From positions 2,356,001-2,420,000 of the forward strand of contig NC_135118.1 of the NCBI RefSeq assembly GCF_050908995.1: a stretch of 64,000 nt of DNA. The letters run 5' to 3'. The position numbers and the translations under genes are program-made. A model generated the notes under the pieces. The model did no database searches, had not been told where the DNA came from, and saw only the letters and a list, made by a program, of their open reading frames with translations. Below are positions 34,387 to 46,340 of this stretch, in pieces. The DNA comes from Andrena cerasifolii. Taxonomy: Eukaryota; Arthropoda; Insecta; Hymenoptera; Andrenidae. How positions within the stretch are numbered: the stretch's first letter is position 1; each line of letters starts with the position of its first letter.

Positions 34387-35125
34387 TATATATTAAAAAA
34401 TTCTAATTTAATAACTCTATTGCATTTCTTTACTTCAGAATAGTTTCATTATATGTACTTAGAATATTGAAACAGCAACGTCCCTAAATATTAATGATGC
34501 CTCGCACTGGTAAAACCTTTTTCCACAAAACATTATTGTGGCTCACAGAGTTGGGCACAATTTGATCTAGATAACGAGTAACTAATTAGATTTTATTTGC
34601 CAGAAAATAAGATTTTTTCCATTTTATAAATAATGCAAATAACGGACATAATTTATTACTTGCGAAAATAATCCTCAGTTTGTAATAGCAAAAACTCGTT
34701 ATTCGAATAAATACTTCGATTAAATAATGATAAATAATTCAAATGAAATGAATCTATAAAAAATAACAAATAATTATTACCCGACTCAAATAATCAACTA
34801 ACCAGGATTCATTCAGATAATTATATTACAAGGGAAGATCTGAAACCCGAAAATTCTTTTGGCTTGGGCCTTTATTTCGTCGTCTTAAACAATATGTCGA
34901 AAGTCCCCATCGATCTGACATCCGCTAAAAAGTTTACAGAGGGTTGAAGGTAAAAAAGCTGTTTTTCTCGAATATCTCGTAATCTAACAATTTTACAACA
35001 AAAATAGTTATTGTGAAATTTATAACTTAGGAAATTCTTTACAAAAAAGATTGTATAAGTTTTTCCGTAGGAGTAACTATTTCCATGTATAGCGGGTTAC
35101 AAAGTTTCAACCCTCATAATGTTTA
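34387..35125. other. Element fragments, no gene
   Basis: CACAGAGTTGGGCACAATTT at about 34544 looks like a left hAT end without a partner. TTA|CAAGGGAAGATCTGAAACCC at 34826 begins a partial CAAGGG copy that is interrupted before the complete copy at 35126. Confidence 0.5.
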
Positions 35126-35530
35126 CAAGGGAAGATCCCAAACCCGAAAATTCAAAAAATTCTGAAACTTTGTTCACATGTAGAAGATATCTTCCTGATT
35201 ACAACGCAATTTTTCTTTGCTGCCGAAATTCACCCTAAGGGGGTAGAATTGACCCCTGAAAATCCGGTTATTTTCCGATTTTCTGTTATAACTCTGTATA
35301 ATAATTTTTACCAAATGCTAGATCTAATTAAAAGAAGTAACTTTTGTCGTGAAACTTTTTTTCCATCCCCTACAGTTCGCGAGTAATAATACAAAATAAA
35401 AAAAAATCAGGGGTCAATTGCACCCTCTTGGAGTGAATTTGGGCAACAAACAAAAATTGCTTTGTAATCAGGAGAAAATACACGTATTCACAAAGTTCAG
35501 AATTTTTTCCGGGTATTTGATCTTGCCTTG
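35126..35530. mobile_element. CAAGGG-family (PIF/Harbinger-like) MITE, 405 bp
   Basis: TTA|CAAGGGAAGATCCCAAACCC at the left and GGTATTTGATCTTGCCTTG|TTA at the right. Internal inverted blocks around AATTCACCCTAAGGGGGT and CACCCTCTTGGAGTGAATTT. The 3-bp TTA duplication fits Harbinger-type TWA targets. Confidence 0.8.
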
Positions 35531-35533
35531 TTA

Positions 35534-36792
35534 GATAAATATTTATTCGAAACAATTCAAATAACGCCGAACTTTGGTGATTCACTAGTATCTCTGGTAT
35601 ACCCATTTAGCAGAAACGGTACTAATTTAAAAAGCACAGAAGAACATGGGAAGCTTAAAATCCAAAATACCAATCGGCTGCCACAAAACTGTCTGGTATG
35701 GAAGGGCCCTTACGTTCACTTTTCCTTCCTACAAAAAGCAACGGAGCCGTGCAACCCATGGTTACAAGGAAAATTGCACGATTTCACCCGTGGTGTTCCC
35801 CGGCGCCGAATCACTGTTGGATTAATCGACAACGAGAGGAATAATCTGATCCACCTATAATTATTGCAGCCCGACCGCCAAGTGGGACACACGTGAAAGT
35901 TCTCCTCGGTTATTAACAGATAAAGCCGCCCAGTTAGGTGGCTGACTCGATAATGATATCGATTGCAATTCCATTGACGGTCACCCTTCGGTTTTATTCC
36001 CTCGCGCGCGTAAAAAATCGATACCACCCGCTTTATTTATATCTCGGTGGTCCCCTGCGCGAACGTATCGACGGCGAAATCGTAACAAATCGAGGAGGAG
36101 GACGAAGAAAAAAAGACGGCGCGACGCCGATGATCGTATCGAGAATATTCCGCGATCTAGTGCTTCTAGACGCTTCTAACGTTCTCTCTGTCTGCCAAAG
36201 GGAGCCTCTGTCGCGCGGCCAGACACTGTTGACATTCACGACCGCTTTATTACTTCAGCATCGCCGATGTAAAACCGCGGCGCCAAGTTTTGTTCCCACA
36301 CAAACATTGCGATCTTTATGGGCCGCTCTAGCTGTGCAGGGTAAACGATAAATAATTGTGGTACAACTGGCCAGAACCTCGTTCCTGGTGAAGAACTAAA
36401 TGGGAATTATGAAATAAATTCCTGGGCAAGCGCAGCTATCTTTTTGGGTCGGTCTAGCAATGAGGGGCACGCGACAAATTGTGGTGCAACTGAGCAACAC
36501 TTCAAGAAAATACATTTTTAAAAATGATACGCTTTGTAGAGTGAAACTCAGGGTGAGCATTAACTGATTGCGTGTGTAAGATATTGGAGCTGTGTTTTAA
36601 TATTTAAAAACAAATGAAAAACGAGTTAAAAAAAAATTAAAATGCATTAAAAAGTAAAAAATAATTTTTTCCCGGATTTACTCTACGACTCTCGATTTTT
36701 TTACGTCGACGCATCATCATTTGCGCGGTGTAAATCGGGTGCCGACTTAAAAAAATGGAGAGTCGTAGATTAAATAAGGGAAAGAATTATTT
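35534..36792. other. Unassigned region with a CpG- and GC-rich island (about 35860-36360)
   Basis: From about 35860 to 36360 GC content and CpG frequency rise sharply against the AT-rich background. Frames of 103-137 codons occur on both strands because stops are rare at this composition. I recognise no protein and no splice pattern. It could be an unmethylated promoter or 5' exon region, or foreign DNA. 36600-36790 is one arm of an inverted repeat (GTAAAAAATAATTTTTTCCC) that is interrupted by the next element. Confidence 0.4.
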
Positions 36793-36796
36793 TTAA

Positions 36797-36931
36797 CCGA
36801 CTTCAAAAAGGAGGAGGTTATAGTTTACTTTTTAGTGCATTTTTATTTTGTTGAAGTAGGTTTAAATTTTTTTTTTTAATTTTTTTTATTTGATGGTTTC
36901 ATATATATATGAACCCATCAAATAAAATATA

Positions 36932-36963
<32 letters not shown>

Positions 36964-37173
36964 AATTAGGTGACAATAGTTTTTATTAACCAGAACTACC
37001 AAAATATTGGGCTAATATTTATACAGTCCGGGGATGGGACCGCCGGGGCAGCGCCCTCTTTCGAATAAAAGAAAGATCATCAAAATCGGTCCATATGCGG
37101 AGGAGTTATGCGGGGACAAAAAGAATGAAATATATACGGATCGAATCTATAACCTCCTTCTTTGTGAAGTCGG
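36797..37173. mobile_element. TTAA-flanked element with CCGACTTC ends, 377 bp
   Basis: TTAA (36793-36796)|CCGACTTCAAAAAGGAGGAGG at the left and CCTCCTTCTTTGTGAAGTCGG|TTAA (37174-37177) at the right. It contains AAAATCGGTCC and a TA/TAA microsatellite at about 36900-36970. AACCGACTTCAAAAAGGAGG is a repeat start common in insect genomes. Confidence 0.8.
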
Positions 37174-37177
37174 TTAA

Positions 37178-40100
37178 TAAATACCCTGGGTCATCTACCC
37201 ACTTGGTTACATATTAAAATTAACCGCGTCACAAAATATAAATTACATGCAAAACTGCTCGATGCTCAGTGACCATACTTCCATGTGTATGTTTGTATAA
37301 AAACAATCGAAAGAAACCCAAAAAAACAAATTATGCATTGGTGTCAGTTTTGTTATTCTCACCTCCTCGCGCCATTGTATGTAATTGTTAGGGTAATAAA
37401 TGGTTTGGGTCTCATGCCAAGATAGTAAGAAACAATATTTAAGTGTAATTAAAAAGTGCATGTTCTTCGTCTTTCATTTACTAATTAATTAACTGCAAAA
37501 AGTTCTTTGAAAAACCAATTTCTTACAAAATTGGTTTGGCTTGCATGAGGCTTTAATGAGTCTAATGTCTTACATGCGGTCGAACACAAAGCAGTATCAC
37601 GTTCAAAATCATTTCTCTATTAAACCACAAGGCCAATCAACAAAATTTATTCTACACATATCTTTCACTGTCTTTTCCGCGAGGAATCATCTGCCGGCCG
37701 ATTACATCACGATTTACCGCCCACCCTGTATACGCATAGATTTTGTGCGGCGACTACACGCGGGATCTGTCCTACAATTTACTTTCATTATCGTGGGTAA
37801 TTCATTGCGACGCAACGTCTCGCGTGATTCTTTTTTTAAACCACTCGAAGCAATTAGGTGATTGGTGTCTATATTTGGAGTGGGGAAAAAACTCCTTTTA
37901 AATGACTAATGCGTGTGGCGTGGTGCGCGTAGAAGCGTTGCAAAAATATTCTAGAGAAATAATGGAAGGCATAGACTTGGAACAGGTGAGCAACTTGCAT
38001 TTATATAGACCGTTGCGTGTAGCGAGATGTGGTAAGATTTCTTGGCCTAAAATTATCGCACCAGAATAACTTGTCGAATGATTCTAATGGATTGTATATA
38101 CGTTTTGATTGCTCTTACCAATCAGTCACAATAAGATTCTAACTTCTAACCAGTGGAACTAAAGATAGTAACGAACAACGCGGATACATTTCGATTAAAT
38201 ACATTCCGACTTGTCGCTGTATCGTACGCATGCAGTTTGGTATATCTATGCGTGAAGTAGCTGGAATGTTTGCTGCGCCCACCACTAGATGGCTACGGAC
38301 AGTAACTAATTTTCGTGTACTCTCAATGGGGAAGGATGACTGCAACTTTTTCCCACCCGTGACGCCACCAGCGCACGTGTGAAACATTATGTAACTACCC
38401 ACTTCGTTCATTCCACAAATGAAAAATTCGCGCGCAAATCATTCGCACATGCGCACTCGTGCAAAACCACAGTACATGCGCTCGTGGCGCCCCCTGCCCC
38501 GAGCTTTGCGTCATCTTCCCCATTGATACCGAGCTTCTACATACATATAGATAATCGTTCCAACGTCTAACCGCGTCTAAGGCAAGGTCTGCTAGATAAA
38601 ACCCTACTAACGAGACCAGCTTCATAGAACTGGGACACAACGTTTGTTTTCAGAGCATTAATACAGGGTGTCCAAACATGTAGCGGCTAATTTTATAAAC
38701 CGTATCAAGGGGGTCGGGTAACTAAAGGAAGTTAATATGGATCCATGTCTGAATACGCTTTAGTAGGAAGTTATAACTTATTTTCTGTAACTATGTTGTT
38801 TATTGTTATTTGTTAATACGGCGTGTAAGTTAGACCGTTACGTTTTAGTAACTGACAACCTGTTTAGTTCTCGCTGTATACTGACACATTGGGATAAAAT
38901 TACCCAACCAGGGGGTTGGGAAGAGTAAGGGGACTATTATAAATTCAGATTTTTATCTCTTTAATTAGAAAATCACGATTTTTGTTAATGTGGGGACTAT
39001 AAATTAACCAACAACTCCACCAAAACGAATCTTTCAAAATTCGATACTTCACTTACTGAGCATCCAGAGTAGACCAAGCTCGTAAATAACAAATTGACTT
39101 TGGAATACGATTTCGCGAGAACTATTACAGTTACGAAAAAAACTGTTTATACCCGAAGTTGACATATCTATCTGACATTATTGAAGACATGCCAGTTCAG
39201 CTTTGGGATAAGTAATATGAAAATTATTGAAACGAGAGAAAATGTTACAACCGACCGTTACACCGTGTCGATAGTAACACAATGTTAATTTAAAAAAAAA
39301 AAATACTTATTCAACTAAATTATAATAAATGAAAGGAAAGTGAATATTTGGCGAATGAAGGAAGGGAAATGTTTGTTTATAAATAAAAAGGCCTAAAAAT
39401 ATGTCCAATTATTTAAAAATTATAAAAATTTTACCCAAGTAGGGATTGCTGTGTATCACAAATACGACAAATGTATAAATCATTTTGTTTGTACTATATG
39501 GCTTCAGGCAAACAAGGCAATAATATTCCTTATCTTCTTCATCGCCACATTCATTCCTGTTCTTGTTCGTTGGGTTAACGATTTTATAAGAATTTCGGGT
39601 TACGCGTATGTCTCTTCACTTTTTTCCTGTTTTTTCTCTTCTTTTTCAGAAATACCTATCAGTAGATATGGTAGATTATGTGTTCCTGTTACCTCCATTT
39701 AAACTTTTGCGGGGTGAAGCTCTCCGGAAAGGTCTTGCAGATTCCGGCGTGAACTCGTCGAGTGGATTTATCTATTCATCTCGCGTGGGTTCATCATTTA
39801 TCTATCTATTCAATAGTTCTGTTAGGCTAGCCTCTTTCCATCAGAAATTTCAGATAAGGGCACTGGCCTATCCGTGACGTAAGATGGAGCATAATCGAGA
39901 GTGTATCGACGATAAATGACTTGCATCAGCTGGGGTTGGTTGTAACGTCACATTCGATCCTGGCCGATGATGTTACAATGGTCCCCGACCATGTTTCCTG
40001 AGCTTTGATTAGAAATTTTCACTGATGTGGTGCTTAAAACTCCTAAGTAACCATCGTTACACTAAAAAGGACAAAATTAAAAATTAAGAGAAGTCACATA

Positions 40101-40463
40101 CCTGCACTATTACGGAAATGTTTATAGGTATTACAATTTTAAAGGACTAAAAATAAAAAAACTTTATGGCGTCGAAAAGTTATTTATTTGGTCACCGCAC
40201 ATGTCTGCTAAGTATCTAGACTCCTAGAGAATCGATTTGTGTATTTCAATTCTAATTTTTCATCATATAACCAACACTTGATATATTATAAAATATTTAA
40301 CTTGTTACTTTCGATACCGATATACCCTCTAACGAGAATAAGTCTGATTTTGAATTTACATCTTGTCTCACATTGCCGCTAGAACCTGGGATCTAAAAGA
40401 AAATAAATTTCATTTCTGACTCTAAATTGCGAAGTCCAAGGTCAGTTTAAGGTCAAGTTATTA
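37178..40463. other. 3.3 kb without recognised genes or elements
   Basis: Mostly unique-looking AT-rich sequence. It is somewhat richer in GC at 37660-37850 and 38140-38600. Near 38664, ACAGGGTGTCC is a common repeat-end motif, but no partner was found. Open frames of 62-106 codons show no family resemblance. Confidence 0.4.
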
Positions 40464-41558
40464 CAGTGGCTCACAGCCATAATCGTACGCTCTTTAAAAT
40501 CGCATAACTTTTTAAAAATTAATCCAAACGACTTGAGTTTTTTAGAAGCTAGAAGGATTAGTTTGCTAACAAGGGAAGATCCCGAACCCGAAAATTCAAA
40601 AGATTCTGAAACTTTGGGAATATGTAGGGGATTTTCTCCTGGTTACAACGCAAATTCACTCGAAGGGGGTGCAATTAGCCCCTGAAAATTCGGCTATTTT
40701 TCGATTTTGTGTTATAACTCGGCAACTGTAAGAGATAAAGAAAAAGTTTCAAGACAAAAGTTACTTCTTTTAATTAGATCTATCATTTGGTAAAAAAAAA
40801 ATATTTTACAGTTCACAAGTTATATCACAAAATCGGAAAATAACCAGATTTTAAGGGGTCAATTACACCCCCTTGAGAGTGAATTTGGGCAGCAAACAAA
40901 AATTCCGTTGTAATCAGAAGGAAATTCCCTACGTATTCACAAAGTTTCAGAATTTTTTGAATTTCCGGGTTCGGGATGTTCCCTTGTAAGTGACGTGATT
41001 CGTCGTTTTGAAAAAAAGCACTTGGTCGGAATAGCAAAAAAAAATAAAAAAGGTCGTTTTTCAACTTTTTTGTGAGCCTGTAATGAAAATCCAAAAAACC
41101 CGTTTGTAGATTGAAGTAAGTTGTATACGTGTCTAAAATTTCATGAAAATCGGTTAACGTTGCTCTGAGTTATAAACGCTTAAAGATCGCAGAATAAGGT
41201 CGAGAATCGCGGAAATTCACAAAATCAGCGATTTTCGACCTTATTCTGCGATTTTTAAGCGTTTATAGCTCAGAGCAACGTTAATCGATTTTGATAAAAT
41301 CTTAGGCACGTATACAACTTACTGCAATCTACAAACGGTTTTTTTTTAATTTTCATTACAAGCTCACAAAAAAAAGTTGAAAAACGACCTTTTCTATTTT
41401 TGTTGCTATTCCGACAATTGTTTTTTTTTCAAAACGACGAATCACGTCACTTAGCAAATTAATCCTTCTAGCTTCTAAAAAAAACTCAAGTCGTTTGGAT
41501 TAATTTTAAAAAATTAATGCGATTTTAAAGAATGTACGATTATGGCTGTGAGCCACTG
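40464..41558. repeat. Mariner-like palindrome (GCATAACTTT family), 1.1 kb, with nested insertion
   Basis: TA|CAGTGGCTCACAGCCATAAT at the left and the exact inverse |TA (41559-41560) at the right. Arms carry AAAATCGCATAACTTTTT and GATCGCAGAATAAGGTCGAG with its inverse. A CAAGGG MITE (40570-40986) is inserted in the left arm and duplicates TAA. Confidence 0.92.
40570..40986. mobile_element. CAAGGG-family (PIF/Harbinger-like) MITE, 417 bp
   Basis: TAA (40567-40569)|CAAGGGAAGATCCCGAACCC at the left and GGGTTCGGGATGTTCCCTTG|TAA (40987-40989) at the right. The uninterrupted palindrome on the other arm shows the empty site, confirming the 3-bp duplication. Confidence 0.9.
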
Positions 41559-41560
41559 TA

Positions 41561-42400
41561 TATACGTTCGGCTGCATAGTCATGTCAGATGCAGTGTCTA
41601 GCGAGAAAACTATGTAGTCCCATTCAGCAAAATATGGACGGTTTTGAAAATGTTTGAAAAAAAATTACACTAAAATCGATTTTCCTCACAGAAAATTCGC
41701 CCGTTGAAATCATTCAGAGTGTGTATGAGAAATATATTTGTATCAGCATTAGTGAAGCTAATTAGGTGGCCTGGTTCAACTGACAACCTTGTATGCAATA
41801 CAACGCAACTTTTAAAGTATCGGTCACCCCATTTGTATTAATTAAATACCTAATTGTATTCGACAGCGTTCTAATTGCTTCTTAGAACTAATGCATCTAC
41901 AACACAACTAACGTTCAAATTTAATTTGTACGAGCGTCATATAGAACGCGTCCCTACTGATACGATCTACGAACAGGGCAAGAATATTAACGATCTTTCA
42001 ATGCGAGCACTCAACCTTAATCTAAGTTAGTAACACAGACACGAAAACATAACTGTAATATTCGAATTCCTGATACCAAATTCACTGAAATTATCTGGAA
42101 AATGTAATAGCCTCGATAACTGGGTAAAATTTTCAAGAAAACTTCGATAATAAATAATAAATTGGAAAGAAGAATTTTTCATTAAATATCAAAGGAAGGA
42201 TAATTTTATTACCCAACGCCTCTAAAATATAGCGCATTCGCAAGTTAAGCTTGCGAAATTTAGGATAGATAACAGCTGGGCAATATTTAAAGTAGAAATT
42301 TAGATTATAATAATTGAATTACTCGAGGATAATTACATAATCGCGGAAGGTTCTATTTGCAATCTTCAAAGCAACGTCTCGGAGTGCAGCCTGATTTACG
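41561..42400. other. Gene-free spacer
   Basis: AT-rich with no coding support. GGTGGCCTGGTTCAAC near 41765 matches a motif near 2255. Confidence 0.4.
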
Positions 42401-42435
42401 GAAACGAATATGAAACTCTATACGTACAAATTCCG

Positions 42436-44300
42436 ATGCGACTGACAATAAATATTGCCTCATTATTTACAAATAACCCGTCAACTTTCAGTCATTACTC
42501 GACATCAAATTTGCCAACTCAGCGGTCGTTTCCACCGTTCGAGATACAGTTAGTAAATAAATGCCTCTTGGAAATACAGATACAGTTCCATTACGCAACC
42601 GTTTCACGCTGTTACATTTCCGACGTTCCCGAAATCCAGGTACAGTCGCTTCCCGTCCGCTCGAATAAAGCCAGTAGACCTGCATGTCCCTTTGTGACGC
42701 GGATAATGTCATTGGCTCGAGTGCCGCAACGTTCCCGCGCGCATATATTTTCGGTGTTCCCGAAATCGGGGCGATCGCGTTCGAGAATTCTTTCGTGGCT
42801 CGCAGAGCTCGCGTCGGTGTCTAGCGGGAACGGCTGCCAAAACGGCACACCGAGAGTGTGCCGTGCCTCTGATGTACACAAGAGCGCTTTCTTCGGCGCA
42901 ACAGATACACGTATAAACCCAATTCGTCCCGACATCTATTCTTACGTACATAAGGTTATTTACACTCGGTGTCTGACACCATTTTGGTAGCAGGGCACCG
43001 GTGCTGGGGCCAAACTGGGGCTACTTGTTCGCTAATGCGCGTGAAACATCGCGGAAGGTAACCGGAGGGAGTCCCGACGGTTGCATGACGCGCGGGGCTC
43101 GCCTTGGCCGGAAGCTGACATCGAGAAAAGTCCCCGCAATGCCCCATGCACCGGCGGGTCGCGCGGCCTTCCGATTAGACGAAAGCCGGGTCGACGAGGT
43201 ACCATTTCAATGGAGCTGATTGCCGACGATTGATCGCACGCGCGAGAACGCGCGCGACCAGATAACGGTAAACGATTCGGTGCGCGTTTCTCGAGTTCCG
43301 AAAACCGCGGAACGGCGGCGGCATTGTCCCGCGATATCGCGTTGCGACCGAAACGCTCGCCACCGAACCAGCGCCTACGTAACGCGTAACAGGACGGATA
43401 AGCTGGACGATGTATATACGTTTGAGAGACTATTACCCCGCAGCATTATTCAGCCGCGTGCCTCGACGGCAATGTACTAGACGGCTCGGGACGGCGAACC
43501 TTTCGAAACGTAGTCGCAGGGGACCCCGTCGCTGTGCCGAATCCAGCGACGTTCACTTACATGTATGTTCGATGACTTACCGGTCTCGTCCGATTATTCA
43601 ACCAGCAATGATACATCGGACACATCCAGCACGCCACACTCTGTGCCCCCGTGAAACTTTCACCGTGAACCCGCGAACGATCACTGGCGGCAACTAGTAA
43701 TTAAGGAAACTACGACGAAAACGATACCGACCGGTCGAAAGACCGCAAGGGACTGGCCAGTGGCCGCGACCCCACCACGCGGTACACCGTCGCCGAGGAC
43801 GCCAACAAATGTAAACATCGCTACAGCTGATCATCGTGACACATATACGCCTGTATAGGTGCGTAAGTACGTATTTTAGTAGACCGCCGCCCCCGCCTCG
43901 TCTAATCCCGTCTGCAGGCGCGTATCGTAACTGTCGCGACGTTTCGATACGGGTGGACCCGATATTACGCGTACGCTCGCGGTTTAACGGGCAGAAAAGC
44001 ATTGCCCCGGACGGAGCGCTGGGACTTGGTCGCGACACGAGAGTGAACACTGTTTTAGCGTCGCACGCGCGTAGAAGAAGTGGCGATTGCGTTCGGATAA
44101 TGTGCGTGAGCGTCGTAACGCGCGCTTTGCAATCGACCGCACTAACTGGAGCGATGTATTCTCTTTCATACGCAGGCCGCGGAGAAACGTCGTCGATGAA
44201 TTTTCAAGAGTGATAGAGGGGATCGAAACTGACACTTTGAGATTGGCAACTGTAGGTTGGAAATGCATAGTTTATAGTAATACTTATATACCTCGCTTTG
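42436..44300. other. GC- and CpG-rich block, about 1.8 kb
   Basis: The GC-rich part runs from about 42600 to 44250, with many CpG dinucleotides. Open frames reach 184 codons on the plus strand (42436-42990) and 125 (43836-44213), with overlapping frames on the minus strand. Overlap in several frames and the lack of any recognisable domain make these likely composition effects. GTTCCCGAAATC occurs twice (about 42624 and 42757). It could be the promoter and untranslated first exon of a gene whose other exons I cannot identify, or a regulatory island. Confidence 0.4.
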
Positions 44301-44460
44301 TGAATTAAGTCGCGGTCGAATTTCTAAGTTCGAGTTACAAATTGATGTTGAATAAAATTGTGTAACTAGTTAATTTTAAAGGTGCAAACGCCGGAACAAA
44401 TAGTTTAACGACGTGGGTTGGATAGTTGATTTGAAAAATTGAAGAAATCAACTGGGTGGG

Positions 44461-44725
44461 CCTCTAGCGAGTGATTGGAACAACGTGTATCGTCGCTGAT
44501 TGGTTGCCGCGATTTTGGAGCAAAAGCGGAAGTAGACAGAGAAAGAAACTGTAAAAAAGAAAGAGACAGAAATACGGATAGAAAGAGACAGAAATACTGA
44601 TACAAGGAGACAAAAATACTGCCAGAAAGGGAGAGAGAGAGAGAAATACTGATAGAAAAAGATAGATATGTTTATTTTCGGTTTTGCTCCAAGATGGCTG
44701 CGGTTATACCGATCACTCCCTAGAG
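44461..44725. repeat. Inverted repeat around an AGACAGAAATACTGATA array
   Basis: The left arm CCTCTAGCGAGTGATTGG..TTTTGGAGCAAAAGCGGAA is mirrored on the right by TTCGGTTTTGCTCCAA..CCGATCACTCCCTAGAGG. The loop (about 44535-44660) is a purine-rich tandem of about 22 bp (GAAAGAGACAGAAATACTGAT). Confidence 0.75.
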
Positions 44726-46336
44726 GATCGCTAGAGAGAATGAATTGAATTTCTGAATTTTATAACTCAATTCTGCATCCTACGTTAGTGAGAATAGTAA
44801 ATATTCTAGAGTTTGGATTTTCGAAATGAATTGATCTAAAAAAAATTCAAGATTAATTTATAGAATTCAGAAATTCAAATGATTGGCGCTCGATTTAAAT
44901 ACGTAAAGAATTTGTCAATAATTTATAATTATCCATTTCCGACTAACAGCTTTCTATTATTAAATACTTTTGACCCCCTCTGCCACCCGTCAAAACTTAT
45001 TATTTATAAAACGTTCCTTTTTTTTGCTGTGGAAAATTAAATGTTTCATTTGTATTAAAAATTGAGCTTAATTATTTGCAAAATTGTATTTGTTAAGTTT
45101 TATTTTTTACAGACTATCGACGTTTAATTATCAACGTTCTACTATCAATTACCATACTCGTTTCGATTTATGTCGTTTACATATCGAATAAATTCTCATT
45201 CTTATCTGGTAGAGAAATTCTCCTAAATAGTAAATAAGAACAAATAGAAGAAAAACATTAGTATCTTGGGGATTCGAATTTGTCAGAAATAATACTAGGA
45301 AGATAATAACAGAGTAATTCAATTTCCGTAAACGAAAAAGTATATTTTTATATAGAAAGTAATTTACTTCAAAATACAGTAACGATTAAGCATAATACTA
45401 TATTTGACGTTCTAACGAAATAACAATTTCCTAATATTACCTAATATATGATCAAGACAATTAGTTTGTCTATAACGCACACGAGCTTTCGGTAACTTCT
45501 CTGTAAAGAAATTTAATTCTATATTGTACCCGTGCTATTATTAAACAGCTATATTAACCAATTTCCATCTTGCAATATTAGTCGTGACTCCTAAACCTTT
45601 CATCCATGGACCGTGACTATCTATATTGACAATTTAAGCTTGCAGTTGCCTTATTAGCATGTTTAAATATGTCAACTACTTTAAGTAACTCACAGTCCAA
45701 ACATCAACTATAAAAAATATGCAAAAATATATGTAAGTACATGATCCGAACTAATACATTTTACTTAACTAAACTTTACTATTGGCAGCAGTACGATTCA
45801 TAATGTTTACATGAGAAATTTAAGGAAATAATTGTTCAGTAGATTTATAATACATTACCACCAAAATAAACTCATAAACATTTTCATGATATCGATTTGA
45901 AGATCCTTGATTTCGTATTGCCACTGTTAAATGTGCGCCACTTTAGCATGGAAAAGGTGATTTCAAATTAGTGTTCAAAACAAAGTATGTAGTACATTTG
46001 TCCAATAAGTATCGAGGCACTAAATATAACACGACTGAAGCTGCAAACTGAGCTTTCTTTTTATAAGTACAAGTATTATTCACACAGTGTATTTTTGTAG
46101 CAAGCAAATTATGTTTTTGAAATCACCTAAATAGTATATCAAAATACTTCAAGTAATTAAAAAAATTTATAAGACAAATGTTAGAGAGTTTCAGGGTACT
46201 GATTGTTGGTATATATATCGTATAAAGACACATACACAGAAACATACATGTTTAGCTATGCTGAGCTAAATAAATCCCATATTTATATGCGCATGGTGAA
46301 TACTGTTTTGATACATTATTTGTACACGAAGTATGC
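44726..46336. other. 1.6 kb AT-rich, nothing recognised
   Basis: No gene, repeat or palindrome that I can support. Confidence 0.5.
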
Positions 46337-46340
46337 TTAA

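Noticed and set aside
42436..44213. Frames of up to 184 codons in the GC-rich block
   Set aside because: Frames overlap on both strands and stops are rare at this composition; no domain recognised.
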